NCBI GenBank assembly: GCA_014898415.1
Contig: RCTD01000006.1
Location: 1,860,001-1,924,000 of the forward strand
DNA length: 64,000 bases
Direction of reading: 5' to 3'
Source of the DNA: Stromatinia cepivora
Taxonomy: Eukaryota; Ascomycota; Leotiomycetes; Helotiales; Sclerotiniaceae
Part shown: piece after piece, positions 25,566 to 37,433 of the stretch
Layout: the number at the start of each line of letters is the position of its first letter
Numbering within the stretch: the first letter of the stretch is position 1
Position numbers and translations under genes: made by a program
Notes under the pieces: generated by a model
Database searches by the model: none
The model's input: only the letters and a program-made list of their open reading frames with translations
Told to the model about the DNA's origin: nothing

Positions 25566-25928
25566 TTTACTCATCAATCTTCCTCATCCAATCAATCAAT
25601 AATAATCTAAACAGAAAAAATAAATAAATAACTTTTCCTTTTCCTTTCTCTTTTTTTCCGAGCTTCTTCAATATCCATCTGAATATCTATTTAACTACGT
25701 ATTTAAATATTTTAATCCTTATTCGAGTTTAATATCGATGACTATTTATATAGATAGTTGCTGGAGGTAGGTATTGCTGAGAGTATGATTCTAGTGCTGA
25801 GTTTTATGGAGTTAAGTTATTTCATCGGTAGATTATGATGTGAGGTGCTGTGGTGTGATGTGTTATCACGGGAGACGAACGAATCGCAGAGTAGTAGATT
25901 CATCTAATAAACCTAATAAATCAAATTC

Positions 25929-25951
25929 ATTCCATTCCATTCCATTCCATT
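25929..25951. repeat. CATTC pentanucleotide run
   Basis: Four tandem CATTC units downstream of the FOX2-like gene. Confidence 0.7.
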
Positions 25952-26084
25952 CAATTTCCAATCTTTAAAGAAAACCCAAGGACCGGACACTATTCCATTC
26001 CATTCGTACACTCATCTCCCACAAACTCAAAACCCCGCTATCATTCCTTCCCAACCACAACACTCATCCCTCACCTATCACACC

Positions 26085-29000
26085 CTACAACTTCCCCTTT
26101 TCCCCCAACAACTCCACCCCTGCACCCGCAATACACAATTTCCCCGTCTCCTTAACCTTCGTCTGAAAAATCACTCTATTATCACCCTCCTTCCACATCT
26201 CCGTTACTAATGTTTGGCCTGGGATAACCGTGCCTACGAAGCGGACTTTGACATTTTTGTAGGGCCCAAATCTATGTTCGTTAGGAATGGGTTGGAATAA
26301 AATAGAGATGGAATATTGAAGAGAATAGGAAAGGAAGGAAGGAAAAAAGGAAAGGGATACTAACTTTTGATACACAGCTTTACCAGCAATACCCATAAAA
26401 CAAAGACCATGGAGAATAGGAGCTTTGAATCCACCTACAGCTGCGAATGCTGGGTCGACGTGAAGGGGATTATACTATTTTCGTCAGTGTTTAAATCTTC
26501 CAATAATAGAACATAAACTCACATCACCGCTCAATCGATAAAGCACAGCCTGTTCCTCCGTCGTCTTCTCCTCCACCACCACATCCGGTTCTCTTTCAGG
26601 AACTTTATTAGCCCTCGTACTATTTCCCCTATCCGCCCCCTTTCTCTCACCACCAAACCCACCACATCCTCTCAAGAAAACAGTCTGTTCGTTATAGAAA
26701 ACTTTTCTTCCGGTTTCTTTTTCCGTGGTTGTAGTTCCCACTTTCACAACGGCGGCACTACCTTTATCGACAACTTCGAGTAGTTTTGGTGATGAGATAA
26801 GAGTGCCAGAGGTGAGAATAGGGTAGGAGGCAATTTCGAGATATTGTTCGCCGTGGAGAAGCATCATGGGGGAGAAATTTGGGACAATTTCGTCAAAGGA
26901 GAAAGGGGCTTCGGCGTTGAATGGTGGGATAACACCGAAAGTTGGAAGAGGTTGGAAGTTTTCATCACCCTCACTATACTTCGATTAGTCGAGTTTTATA
27001 TGAAAGAAACGAGCATCTTACAAAACTAGAGACAATTCCGACTTCTTTGCACCTACTCCAAGGTTGTATAGCATAACATCACGCTCTTCAAATTTGAACT
27101 CGCTTCCACGTGCTTCAGCTTTCTTTGCCGCAGAAATTTTATCAAGGATTTCTTGATTCACTTCAACCTTTTCCTCAGATTTCTGTAACAGGAAAATAGG
27201 TTAATAAATGTCTTTATTTTGTGCTAATATACATGACGTCATTCCTACATATGGGGAGAAGGTCTCATACCTTGCTCACGCCGCCCTTCTTATTTTGCAT
27301 GTTCGCCATAATACTCTTCAAACCATCTTGACTATCTTCAGGGTTATCCGATCGTCCATCATCAAAGTTGATGATTTTTTCCCAGTTCTTTAGAACTGCT
27401 TCTGGGGTAAGTTTAACATCGACTGGGAAACCATGTCCACCTGTTCGTTGCCATCTTGTTTGTCCAACCCATCCACTGCCGACTTCGAAAAGACCTCCAG
27501 TTGGTGGGGGTGGAACTTTATCGCTACAAAGAGCAACTACTAATGGCGCTATGTAGTCCGGCTTGAATGCTTGAACCATCTCTTCTGGCATAATGGTTCT
27601 AGTCATTGCAGTACCAGCATTTGGTGCAATGGTATTAACATAGATATTGTATTTGGCACCTTCACGAGCGAGGGCACGAGAGAAACCGAGAATACCACAT
27701 TTCTTTAAAGGTCAGCAAAAGTCTTCAAGTCGTCAAGGGATTGAACTTACAGCAGCAGCATAGTTGGCCTGTCCAAAGTTGCCATAAATCCCACTAGTAG
27801 AGGTAGTGTTCACTACACGACCATACTTTTGCTTTAAGAAGTATGGCCATGCAGCCTTGGTAACTTTGTATGTACCTCTGAGATGAACAGCCATAACTTG
27901 ATCCCACATCTTATCATCCATATTGGTGAAAGCTTTATCGCGAAGAATACCAGCGTTGTTGATAATAATATCAATACGTCCGTAAGCATCGATTGCAGCT
28001 TTGACAACAGCATCTCCATCCTCAGCGGATGCCTTCACACCAACAGCTTTGCCACCAAGCTTCTGGATTTCTTGAACAACATCATCTGGATTCATCAAAT
28101 CATTAACAACGACTGAAGCACCGTATTTGGCGAACGCCAAGCAGTAGCATCGACCAATACTAACAAAATTAGCTTAACCCCTTGAAAGCAGATTTTATTC
28201 ACTTACCCAGCGCCTCCACCGGTGACTAAAGCAACTTTACCCTTGAAATCAAGGGTCTCTCCTTGCTCATTTGGACCCATCTTCATTGATTTCTCGAGAA
28301 GACCCATGAAATCCGCAACACCTGCGGGATGTTCGGCATTTTTAAAGTTACTGACTTGATCCCATTTTTTCAGGATAGCTCCTGGAGTATATGAATCATC
28401 TGCCTTGAGCAACAACCCACTTGAACGTTCCCATCGAAGTTTGGCAACATGTCCACCACCAACTTCAAAGATTGAACCATTCTCTTGGGCATCCTTGTGT
28501 ACCAAAACTGCTACAAGAGGAACCACCCAATCTGGTTTTAGGTTCTCTAGAATCTCGGGTGGCATGACAGTTTGGGTCATTCGGCTAGCAGCTATTATTC
28601 ATTAGTGGCCGAACGTAGCCCCGGAAAGAATGGAAAACATACCTATAGGAGCAATAACATTTGCGTGGATGTTGTATTTGGCACCCTCCTTAGCCAATGT
28701 TTCCGTAAATCCAACCATGGCCAATTTAGCCGCAGAATAATTCGTTTGACCAAAGCTTCCAAACAAACCTGCCGCACTGGCAGTATTGATCACTCTTCCA
28801 TACTTCTGTTTTCTGAAATGTGGCCAGGCGGCCCTTGCACATTTATATGATCCTTTTACGTGAACATCAATGATCAAATCCCAATCTTTATCTTGCATAT
28901 TCTTAAATGAAATATCGCGAAGGATTCCAGCGTTGTTGAGTAAAATATCGATGCGGCCATAAGTTTTGATGGCGGTTTCGATGATCTTTTCACCCTCTGT

Positions 29001-29293
29001 GACACTATCGTAGTTGGCTACAGCCTTTCCGCCTGCGGCTTTGATTTCATCGACTACGACATCTGCGGCCTTGAGATAATGTTAGCAGATGGCTGGGAAT
29101 GTAAAATGGTTGATTGATGGTTGGAAGGAATAGGTACCTTTGTAGAAGTACCCTCGCCCTTGAAAGATCCTCCAAGGTCATTTACAACCACACTTGCACC
29201 TCTTGAACCAAAAAAGAGAGCATATGCTTTTCCTAATCCACCGCCGGCTCCCGTCACAACGACGACTTGACCATCATAACGTAGCTCCGACAT
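26085..29293 (-). CDS. fox2: peroxisomal multifunctional beta-oxidation enzyme (hydratase 2 / 3R-hydroxyacyl-CoA dehydrogenase)
   Basis: Catalyses hydration of trans-2-enoyl-CoA and oxidation of the 3R-hydroxyacyl-CoA in peroxisomal beta-oxidation. Exons: 29138-29293, 28643-29069, 28207-28591, 27751-28159, 27271-27702, 27022-27182, 26523-26973, 26365-26474 and 26085-26271. All eight introns are GT-AG and phases agree, giving 905 residues, the normal fungal Fox2 length. There are two SDR dehydrogenase domains: the first with TGAGGGLG at 14-21 and Y163/K167, the second with TGGGAGIG at 318-325 and Y456/K460. A MaoC-type hydratase 2 domain follows, with [10 protein letters not shown] around 806-815. 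There is no SCP2 domain, as usual in fungi. The C-terminus is GKL, a weak variant of the SKL/AKL peroxisomal signal. The start at 29293 places the first SDR motif at the expected position. All catalytic residues seen are intact. Confidence 0.93.
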
Positions 29294-30313
29294 GGTTATT
29301 TGTATTGTATGTGCGATTCTCAATTGGTTGATGGTGTATTAGAAGAATTGATGATAGAGATAGGAGTGAGGAGAAGATTGAAGAATAAGATTGATGAAGA
29401 AAACAAGTTGAAATGGAAGAAGTTAAAGGTATGTTGATATAGATATGGCTCGGCTGCTTTGTTGCAGGGGTAATTGGAACCTTCATGCCTCGGTCCACGC
29501 TTATGCTTGAAGCTCTGTTCCCATGACTCCACATTTCCGGGGTACAATGGCAGTTGCAAGCGGGTGTTGATGATGGAATCCTTTTTCACATGCGAATCTT
29601 CTTGAATTATTGATTCTCTCTTCAATCTTTAAAGTCTATCAATTATATTTCTAAAAATATATTTAACTGTGCTATTATGATTAAATTGATGAAGGGTATC
29701 TATATCTAAGAATCGTAATTCTGCGCCATAATATACTTCTAATAATAGACTTAAAAATGATACTAGCGGTCACGATTCTTATACGATAAAGTATATTTTA
29801 CATTTAATAAATTAAGATTTTAAATAAATATACTTTCTTTGGTATGAAACTAAAAATACCCAATAGACTAACATATACATAGATAATCAATACTTCCAGC
29901 CCATATCCTTTCATACCCTCGGGTTAAAAACTGGATGATGGCATGATATAGGAGCACTGAGATCCTAAGAAACATGGGCAAGTTGAGAAAGATTTGATCT
30001 GATGGAGCAATAACGGCTTATCTAGTCTGTCCAACCTGCGCCTACTCCCTGAGACCCAGATTGATAGATATCAAAAACCCCGATTCGTTAAACTGCCATG
30101 TAGCCTTCTCATCAACATAGATATTATCGATCATCCATCTGGAGGCTTGCAGTCTCGGATATTTAACCTCCCATCAGTAATCACTAACACACGGAACAAC
30201 ATTCCAGCATTTCCGCCAGACATCCAAACCCACCGGAAGTGGGGATACCACACTCCCCCTCCTCTATTTCAAACCCCTCCTCAATAATCCCCTCACCATC
30301 ACTCCATCACACA
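29294..30313. other. divergent intergenic region between fox2-like and TDA10-like genes
   Basis: About 1 kb. The first 330 bp upstream of the minus-strand gene contain several overlapping short frames that look like 5' leader. The middle part (29640-29900) is AT-rich. Both genes are transcribed away from it, so it must hold two promoters. No clear TATA box could be assigned. Confidence 0.5.
29488..29493 (+). promoter_or_regulatory. candidate FarA/FarB fatty-acid response site
   Basis: CCTCGG about 195 bp upstream of the FOX2-like start codon. In Aspergillus nidulans this hexamer is the core bound by FarA/FarB at fatty-acid utilisation genes. A six-base match is weak alone. Its position before a beta-oxidation gene raises its value. 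Confidence 0.4.
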
Positions 30314-31402
30314 ATGACTTCCACCAGCAACCCCCCAGCCCCCCAATCCAGTATAATCGACGACAAAACCCCACACATCCTCCCATTTATCCTCCATCAC
30401 CTATCCATCCACCAAAAAACCCATGCGACACGACCCTTCATCATCGGACTCAATGGAATCCAAGGAGCGGGAAAAACCACACTCGTAAATACGCTCTATG
30501 AAATTCTCACTCGAGATCATGGATTGGAGACGTTGGTTTTGAGTATCGATGATTTATATTTGACGAGAGAGGATCAGGAGAAATTGGCGAGGGAGAATGA
30601 GGGGAATAGATTGGTGAGGTTTAGAGGGGAACCTGGTATTTATATTTACTTTTACTTTACTCTATCATTTACTCTATCTATCTCTTCTATTCACGTTTAC
30701 AATTACTCCCCAACCTTCCCTCCACAAACAAGCCAAGCTAACCCTCAACCCGAACCAGGCACCCACGATATCCCACTCGCCCGCGCCCTCTTCACCTCCC
30801 TCCTCCAATCTCCCCCCCAAGCAACCCGCATCCCCATCTACGACAAATCCCTCCACTCCGGGCTCGGCGACCGCTCCCCAAATTTCCACACCATAAACGA
30901 CACAACCCAAAACCAGAAACCTATCCAAATAATCCTCTTCGAAGGCTGGTGCGTGGGCTTCCGCTCTCTCCCTCCAACAACCATAACCGACATGCGCCAA
31001 CGCAGTCTTTCTCTCCCTCAAACCACAACCCCCACAACCTACACCACCCTCCGCAACCACCCCCTCTCCTCCCTCCTCTTCATCAACGAAAAACTAAAAG
31101 ACTACGACTATATAACCAACACATTCAACATCTTCATCCACATCGACGCCCAAGACACACAATACGTATACGAATGGAGAAAACAACAAGAAGAAGCGCT
31201 ACGACGCGAAAAAGGAACAGGAATGACGGATGAACAAGTAAAAGAATTCGTAGACGGCTATTATCCCGCGTACGAATTATTTCTGGGTGGAGTTCGACGG
31301 GGGATTTTTAGAGGAAAGAAACCGGAAGGGGAATGGGATGGGAAACAGTTGCGCTTGGTGGTCGGGAAGGATAGGAGAGTGGTAGATGTGGAAAAGATTT
31401 GA
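30314..31402 (+). CDS. P-loop kinase of the TDA10 / D-glycerate 3-kinase family
   Basis: Two exons, 30314-30635 and 30759-31402, give 321 residues. The intron of 123 bp (donor GTATTT, acceptor CCAG) is a multiple of three without a stop, so the frame also reads through it. Splicing restores the family sequence RGEPGTHDIPLARALF. The protein has a Walker A motif around 48-55 (GIQGAGKT), an SIDDLYLT motif, PIYDKSLHSG, EGWCVGF, and a C-terminal WRKQQEEAL and FVDGYYPAYELF block. These belong to the fungal TDA10 family, related to plant glycerate kinase and bacterial pantothenate kinase. The substrate of fungal members is not settled. The ATG at 30314 is preferred because the frame upstream has no earlier ATG. 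Confidence 0.85.
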   Translation: MTSTSNPPAPQSSIIDDKTPHILPFILHHLSIHQKTHATRPFIIGLNGIQGAGKTTLVNTLYEILTRDHGLETLVLSIDDLYLTREDQEKLARENEGNRLVRFRGEPGIYIYFYFTLSFTLSISSIHVYNYSPTFPPQTSQANPQPEPGTHDIPLARALFTSLLQSPPQATRIPIYDKSLHSGLGDRSPNFHTINDTTQNQKPIQIILFEGWCVGFRSLPPTTITDMRQRSLSLPQTTTPTTYTTLRNHPLSSLLFINEKLKDYDYITNTFNIFIHIDAQDTQYVYEWRKQQEEALRREKGTGMTDEQVKEFVDGYYPAYELFLGGVRRGIFRGKKPEGEWDGKQLRLVVGKDRRVVDVEKI

Positions 31403-32155
31403 TGATTTGATGGGGAGATAGATGTGTTGGTGCTTGAGGTAGGTTTTGGGCTTTCGATCGCTTGACTTAGATGTGAAGGACGTGTGACTTGAGAATGTCT
31501 GAAACCATACCTAATCATAACCTTAATCATGGCTACCAATTCTACGGTCATAGCACTACTGCACATGTGGGCTTAATGGTAATACGCGCCCGAAGTTAAA
31601 TTCTCAAGGGAATCTCATCTGATAGATGTGTTTAGATGAAAGTGTATAAATACACAGGTTTGAAATACCTACCTATCCTACCTACCTCGATTTGATATCG
31701 TAACATCATAGATAACTTCATGCTTTAGCACTCTCACTCGACACACAGCATTTTTAAACAAAGACGTATAACTCAATTCAATTCAAGCATCGGGATGCTT
31801 ACACCCGTGCAAAACATTGTGTATATTACCATTTAATGAAATCAAAAAGCAAATGGGTATCTCGTAGTAGCTAAAATAGAACTCCCTGCCAAATGCAAAA
31901 TATAAGACTCAAATCGACATTCCGTTCCGTTCCCAGACTCCAAAACCTAGCGCTTGAATGCCCATGCCCATGTCTATGCCCATGCCCATGCCCATGCCGA
32001 GTAATCCTTACATATTTACATCACCTGATAGCTATATACAAGCCAATCTGTTTATTATCGAAAGTCAAGGCTTTAGATAGCAAACGCTTAATATACCCCG
32101 AATTTGTTGCGTACATTATCAGCCATGTTACCAGCAATATGACAATCAGCCGTGT
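31403..32155. other. convergent intergenic region
   Basis: Lies between the 3' ends of the TDA10-like (plus) and ECM11-domain (minus) genes. It holds an ATGCCC hexamer run (31959-31999) and no supported gene. Confidence 0.5.
31959..31999. repeat. ATGCCC hexanucleotide repeat
   Basis: About seven units, one variant, in noncoding DNA downstream of two converging genes. Confidence 0.8.
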
Positions 32156-33670
32156 CTATAGAGTCTTTCCCTCAATGACTCCCTTGGCGCCCTTCTTCAT
32201 GCGTTCCATATCTTCGTTGTAGGCCTGTAGACTTCCTTTCACATCCTTTTCTCTCTTCTCTATCTCCCTTTCGAACTTTGCAACCACATCTCTTTTCTCT
32301 TTTCTAGCTTCCTTGAGTGCTTTTAAGGTATCCGCAAATCTTTCCAAGAACCAATCCCCCGCTTCCTCCCATTCATCCTTGGATAAGTTACCAAAGAATT
32401 CAGCCATGGCAACGCGCTGCTTGTCCAACTCCTGTTGATCTGCTGCTTGATATTGTTCTACATGATAGCTGACACGTTCGTTAAGTGTACGGTCTGATAG
32501 TGACATGTCTGGTTCGCTAGGCTGCTCACTAGTAGCTGAAGGAGCTTCAAAAGATTCGTCTCTAAGCTGGCTATAGTCCATATTTCTCAAAGCCGCATCA
32601 TCGTAATCAAGCTGGATGCTAGCAAGGTTAAGGTTACCATTTTGATGTTGTGGGTTAGCTGGTGGAAGTCGTTCGACTGGTCGAGATTGAAGTGCTGGTT
32701 GCTCTTCCATACGGCTGCTTTCTTCCGAGTATTGTTCCTCATCAGAGGGTCCATCGATTTGAGGCGATTGCATGTTTTCGGCACGTGGCGGTGGGATATT
32801 ATAGGGCGGAATTTCACGAGGTATGGCATTCTCCAAACTTTCAACTACTTGAGACTTTCCAGCCTTCGGCAATGGCGAAAATACCCCTTCGTCCAAAGCT
32901 CGCTTTCGAGAACTTTCAACTGCTTGCATTCCATTCTTTTGACGATTTGTAAGAGTATCTAGGTGTCTGGACTGATTGAAGCGACCAGAGATCTTTTGTT
33001 TCGTTGGACTGTTAGGTTGTGGCAGTGGGGATAACTGTGGCTGGAATGTAATTTTTGGTGTCTGACTTTGTTTGTAAAGTGATTCTCCAAGAGCTTGTGT
33101 GTGTGGACCTTGGCCATTATATTGGTGAAAGGTCTTATGTGATTGATGGGGTACCGATGCAACGATGTGGCCAAAATCGGAATCATCTGGAAAATGCCCA
33201 TTATAGCCGTTGCCTTGTGCATCCTGGAAATCGTCTTGTTCTACCTCAATCGGGTGCTCTCTGACATATCTATTATCTACCTCATCGACACCGACCCCTA
33301 CGATTTTTTGCCCATTCGAAAAGTTCCCCTGGCTCACAGTGTCATCAAAGTTCTCGTCAACTGTAGAATCATCGAATTTATCGCGGTTTTCTTGTTGTGC
33401 GTATTCTGGGTACATTTGGTCTCCTCCATGAACTGTATTTCTTTGCGGAAATCCAGCTAGCTGGTCATAAGCAGGCTCCGAATTTTGAGCTCTATTCATG
33501 TTTGCAGATGCGTCTCTTTGCTTCTTGGAGGCTATTCTCAGATTCTTCGCCATCACTTGACGCTCTGCGCGTTGTTGAGGTTGAAGTCGAGGCGATGGTG
33601 ATGGTGGTGGAAGCGGAGGCGATTCAGATTCGCGATCGATGAAACCATGAAGCCGAGGATTGGCTGCCAT
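32156..33670 (-). CDS. ECM11-domain protein
   Basis: A single exon of 504 residues from the ATG at 33670 (MAANPRLHGFIDRE). An in-frame ATG at 33718 would add 16 residues, but its context is poorer and the added part looks like leader. Most of the protein is disordered, rich in Gln, Ser, Pro and Asp, with a proline cluster near residue 20. The last 75 residues form a charged helical block beginning WEEAGDWFLERF and continuing ARKEKRDVVAKFEREIEKRE. This matches the conserved C-terminal ECM11 domain as I know it from other ascomycetes. Yeast Ecm11 is a SUMO-modified protein of the synaptonemal complex. In filamentous fungi the role is largely untested. A nuclear and possibly meiotic role is inference. 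Confidence 0.75.
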   Translation of the reverse strand: MAANPRLHGFIDRESESPPLPPPSPSPRLQPQQRAERQVMAKNLRIASKKQRDASANMNRAQNSEPAYDQLAGFPQRNTVHGGDQMYPEYAQQENRDKFDDSTVDENFDDTVSQGNFSNGQKIVGVGVDEVDNRYVREHPIEVEQDDFQDAQGNGYNGHFPDDSDFGHIVASVPHQSHKTFHQYNGQGPHTQALGESLYKQSQTPKITFQPQLSPLPQPNSPTKQKISGRFNQSRHLDTLTNRQKNGMQAVESSRKRALDEGVFSPLPKAGKSQVVESLENAIPREIPPYNIPPPRAENMQSPQIDGPSDEEQYSEESSRMEEQPALQSRPVERLPPANPQHQNGNLNLASIQLDYDDAALRNMDYSQLRDESFEAPSATSEQPSEPDMSLSDRTLNERVSYHVEQYQAADQQELDKQRVAMAEFFGNLSKDEWEEAGDWFLERFADTLKALKEARKEKRDVVAKFEREIEKREKDVKGSLQAYNEDMERMKKGAKGVIEGKTL

Positions 33671-33718
33671 ATTATAGATGTTGGTAAAGAAATTGTTGAA
33701 GGGAATGTTTAATGGCAT

Positions 33719-34335
33719 ATGCGGAGTGGATTATGTAGGATTTGGTGAGGAAGGATGGTCGAATAGTGAGATCAACAAGAGGCGCAACTTGTGGACAGAA
33801 ACACAGTAAGCTGTCGCAAATCAATTCATTCTCACAAGTTACAGTATTGATAGGATCAACAGAGAGGAAGGATCCTAAAGTACATGAATTACCTCGACTC
33901 TTGTCAGATCATTCAACTGAGTTTTGGGTTGTCGCAAACATTTGGCTCGCCTTTGATTTGATGAGTGGGGAAGTCGCGATAACCTTTTTATTTTCCTCGC
34001 GACTTCCACTTGTGATCCCGTGACTTTGCCGATTAGATTTTAGTTTTGAGTGTAACTCTGCTCTCATACGGTACCAGTTTCCAAAGCTACCTATTTCGTC
34101 ATGTCACATAATATCATAGAGGTGAGGTCTTCACAAATCAAGATCATCAGTTTATAGAATTAGATACATCGCGCTTTCATAAAGAATCTAAACTAGAATA
34201 AGCAAAGTCTGCCTATACTACCCATATCGCCAGACTATTATACATTGCAAACCACCAGAACGAAACACACCGAGACCACGAATTTTCATGACCTACGTAT
34301 TCCTCGTAAACCATTACCAAATTGATCAAAAGCGA
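33719..34335. other. intergenic region, nothing supported
   Basis: About 600 bp between the ECM11-domain gene start and the 3' end of the acyl-CoA synthetase gene, both on the minus strand. It would hold the promoter of the former and the terminator of the latter. A 93-codon plus frame at 33742-34023 has no family support. Confidence 0.5.
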
Positions 34336-36551
34336 CTAGTTATTTCTAGCATACGCGGCATCAACTTCCTTCTTGAACTTCTCCAAGATCTTCTTTCGCT
34401 GCAGTTTTTGTGCCGAAGTTACCAACCCCTATTAATGTTAGCATGCAATCGTTATGTAGAAAAGGGGAATACTGACACTCTGAGGGGTCCACTCTTCATC
34501 GGATAAGACAACACCTTCAATGATTTCAATTCCTGACAATCCACCAGCTTTACCAGCTGCTTGTAATTCTTTCAGAACAGCATCTTGTATTTTCTTCTCG
34601 TGTATCAATTCCTCCAAACTAGATCCTTGGACACCAACCTTTTTAGCGAGTTTCTTCAATGCAGGCTCAGCTGGAACGATTAAAGCAACAGGCTTGGTTT
34701 TCTGTGAATCAGCATAAACGCAGATATTCGCTACCACTGTAGCTGAGCGGTAAATAGATTCGAGTTTCTCGAGTGCGATATATTCTCCATTTTGAGTTTT
34801 GACCAAGTTCTTCTTTCGGTCAATAATATTGAGATGGCCGTTCTTGTCCCACTCTCCAATATCACCAGTCTTAAACCATCCATCCGCAGTCAAAGCTTCT
34901 GCTGTTTCTTCAGGATTCTCATAGTAGCCTTCCATGACAGTATCTCCTCTAATCCAAATTTCTCCTTGAGGATTTGGCTTGTTGGTTGCATAATATCCAG
35001 CATCTGGGAAGTCAACAAGCTTGATTTCAATACAACCAGGAATATCACCTAATGCTTCATCAGTCCATTCCATAGGATCCATCAAAGCACCCATAGCCGT
35101 GGTCTCAGTTAATCCATATCCGCTAATCATCGGTGTAATGGCCATGGAAATGAATCGCTGAGTATCCTTGGCGATTGGTCCACCACCATTCAAGCAAATT
35201 CTGAGTCTTCCGCCAGTAGCTTCCTTGACCTTCTTAAATACCAGAGCATCCAAAACCTCAGCACCTGGAAGACCGTAACGTAAAAGGTTGTTCTTGGCCC
35301 AAAGTGCACCCCAGAACAGATTTTTGACGATTGGGCTTCCACCGTTGACTTTGGCAATAATACCCTTTTTGACCGACTCCCACACAGCGGGAACACCAAC
35401 TAATACAGTCGGCTTAAACTCTCGAATATCTCCCTTGCAATTCCTGACTGATGTATCCGACAAAGTCTTAGGGTTTCCGTAACCCATAGTTCCGCCCCAG
35501 TATAAACAAGCATTTTCAAAGACAAACTCAAGAATATGAGCGAGGGGAAGGTACGTCAAAAGACCATCACCAGGACCAAGATATGGCTCGACAATTACAT
35601 TAACACCAGCGACTATAATAAGCGCAGGCGCTAGTCAGTACAAGATACGTATCCTACATTCAACAGAAGTAACTCACCAGCTGCGACAACTGCCTTGTGC
35701 TTAAGTGGCACACCCTTTGGTGGGCCGGTAGAACCCGAGGTATACATGATGCAGCACAAATCTTCCGAGGAGGGAGGTACTGGTTCGACGGGGTTTTCTT
35801 CACCAAGCTTTCGTAATTCTTCAAAGCTCAAAATCTTCAGCTTCTCGTGTGCCTTCTTGAGGCTATCAATGTTCTCCTGCTTAACCTCATTCTGACTGTT
35901 CCAGATAACGAATTGAATGTCTTTAGCTTCTTTGAGGGGATTGATCAAGGTTGGCAGTAGATGAGGGTCCAAAAAGATAGCTTTGGCCCTGGTTGCAACC
36001 AGAGAATGTTTCAGGCCTTCCTCTCCCAATGTATCATATGCGGTAACAATTGGCATCGATTGAGAAACTGCGCCATGAGCACATGCTAACCAATGAGCAC
36101 TTGTCGCAGCGAAAATGTGCACTCGATCCTCTTTCTTCAACCCAAGCTTTCTGTAACCAGCCCCAATTTGTAAGATTAATCTCTCATATTCTGAGAAACT
36201 CATGTATTTGTACCCGCTGAGTTCAAAGTATGTCCATTTCTTATCGACTTCTTGTTGTTCACCATCGACCATTTTCTTCACCTTCTTTACTTCTTGGTGA
36301 GTCTTGATCAGCGTTCGACTTCCGACAGCTTTGGCATTGCCATACTTCTCGGAGCTTCGCTTGATTATATCGAAAACGGTTGCAACATCTTCGGAAGGAC
36401 GAGTCGCAAGCTTGTTGGCTGTCAGAGGGTGTCTTCTTGGAATAGTCTCACCTTGTACGGGTTTGTAGCCAGGAGCATCCGCACTGAATGGTGGCGAGTG
36501 ATAGAATTTAGGTTGAACGGTGGCATTCTTGAGCGAAGTCGAGGACGACAT
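34336..36551 (-). CDS. long-chain acyl-CoA synthetase (Faa1/Faa4 type)
   Basis: Activates long-chain fatty acids to acyl-CoA with ATP, feeding lipid synthesis and beta-oxidation. Exons 35678-36551, 34477-35612 and 34336-34428 with GT-AG introns of 65 and 48 bp give 700 residues, the size of yeast Faa1. Motifs: P-loop YTSGSTGPPKG at 270-280, YGLTETTAMGALMDP, and the FACS signature region WFKTGDIGEWDKNGHLNI followed by DRKKNLVKTQNGEYIALEKL. The last exon restores the family end GLVTSAQKLQRKKILEKF. No N-terminal signal peptide, membrane anchor or PTS1 (C-terminus ARNN) is seen, so location cannot be read off. A pentanucleotide run lies about 330-400 bp upstream of the start. Confidence 0.93.
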
Positions 36552-37433
36552 CTTGTTATGGTGACAATGAAGCTCAGATGTTGAGAGTTGATGTATTTTG
36601 ATGAGTAGGTGAAGTTGTTGTTGGTGAAGCAGCAGCTCGGTTCTTTGTTGATTTGACTTCCGTGTTACTTAGACAAGAGATTCGCGTGGTCCCTTGAAAT
36701 TATTTTGCTTTGTAGAGATAATATAATTATTCTCTCTTATTTTTTTCAGAACAAGAAAAAGATGAAGTTAATGACTTTTAGAAAGTTCGAAATATAAAAA
36801 ATATAGGGATAGAATTGACAATTGAGGAGGCTGTGAGAGGGAAAAGAAACACCTAGTCTAGGTATATATGTATGACGCTGCCTTGGTTTGGTTTGGTTTG
36901 CTTTGCTTTGCTTTGCTTCGCTTTGCTTTGCTTTGCTTTGCTTTGCTTTGCTTCTTTTGAACCAAGATCCCTTCTGAGCTTAACCAAACCAAATGTGTCA
37001 TTAATGCATGGTTACTCAATTGGGCCACCATTAACATTATACTACCTTCCTACATTTTAATTTTGATCTACAGGATAGAGGAATTAAGGGAATATAGTTA
37101 GTGCCGTATGCAACATATGTTGTTTTTGATACTAGGTACCTAGGTACTATTGCTTAAGCTTCTGAAGCTAGAGCTTGATTGACATTGCAGGTACTCCGTG
37201 GACCGTAAGCAATGCATATGAATCATAAGGTGGGGTCAAGACAACAACAACTACTTCTTCACTCGCTATTTACCATTATGTTTGATATATGCCAGCCATT
37301 AACAATTCCGCAGGTCTCACGAAGAAGAATATGATAGGCGATTAAACTACCTCAGCATTAAGCCCTATTTTTTCTAATAGAACAGAACTAGGTATATTGG
37401 AAGGGTTTCTCCACCCAACCACAGCTATCAACC
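36552..37433. other. divergent promoter region with microsatellite
   Basis: Lies between the acyl-CoA synthetase gene (minus) and the methyltransferase gene (plus). It contains a TTTGG/TTTGC run and AT-rich patches. No gene is supported; the plus-strand frame through the run is a by-product. Confidence 0.5.
36885..36953. repeat. pentanucleotide microsatellite (TTTGG then TTTGC)
   Basis: About three TTTGG units followed by ten TTTGC units, one with TTCGC. Confidence 0.9.

Larger units (their letters stand above)
24850..26084. other. AT-rich to GC-balanced transition, low complexity
   Basis: The right edge of the AT-rich block. It holds a TATTTTA minisatellite (25340-25565) and a CATTC run (25929-25951). 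No gene is present. From about 25750 composition returns to that of the gene island. Confidence 0.6.

Noticed and set aside
25249..25602. 117-codon plus-strand open frame with repeated FYILYFI
   Set aside because: It is only the translation of the TATTTTA minisatellite.
30674..31060. 128-codon minus-strand frame opposite the TDA10-like gene
   Set aside because: Shadow of the real plus-strand gene; no family motif and biased composition.
36872..37060. 62-codon plus-strand frame with repeated CFALL
   Set aside because: It is the translation of the TTTGC microsatellite upstream of the acyl-CoA synthetase gene.
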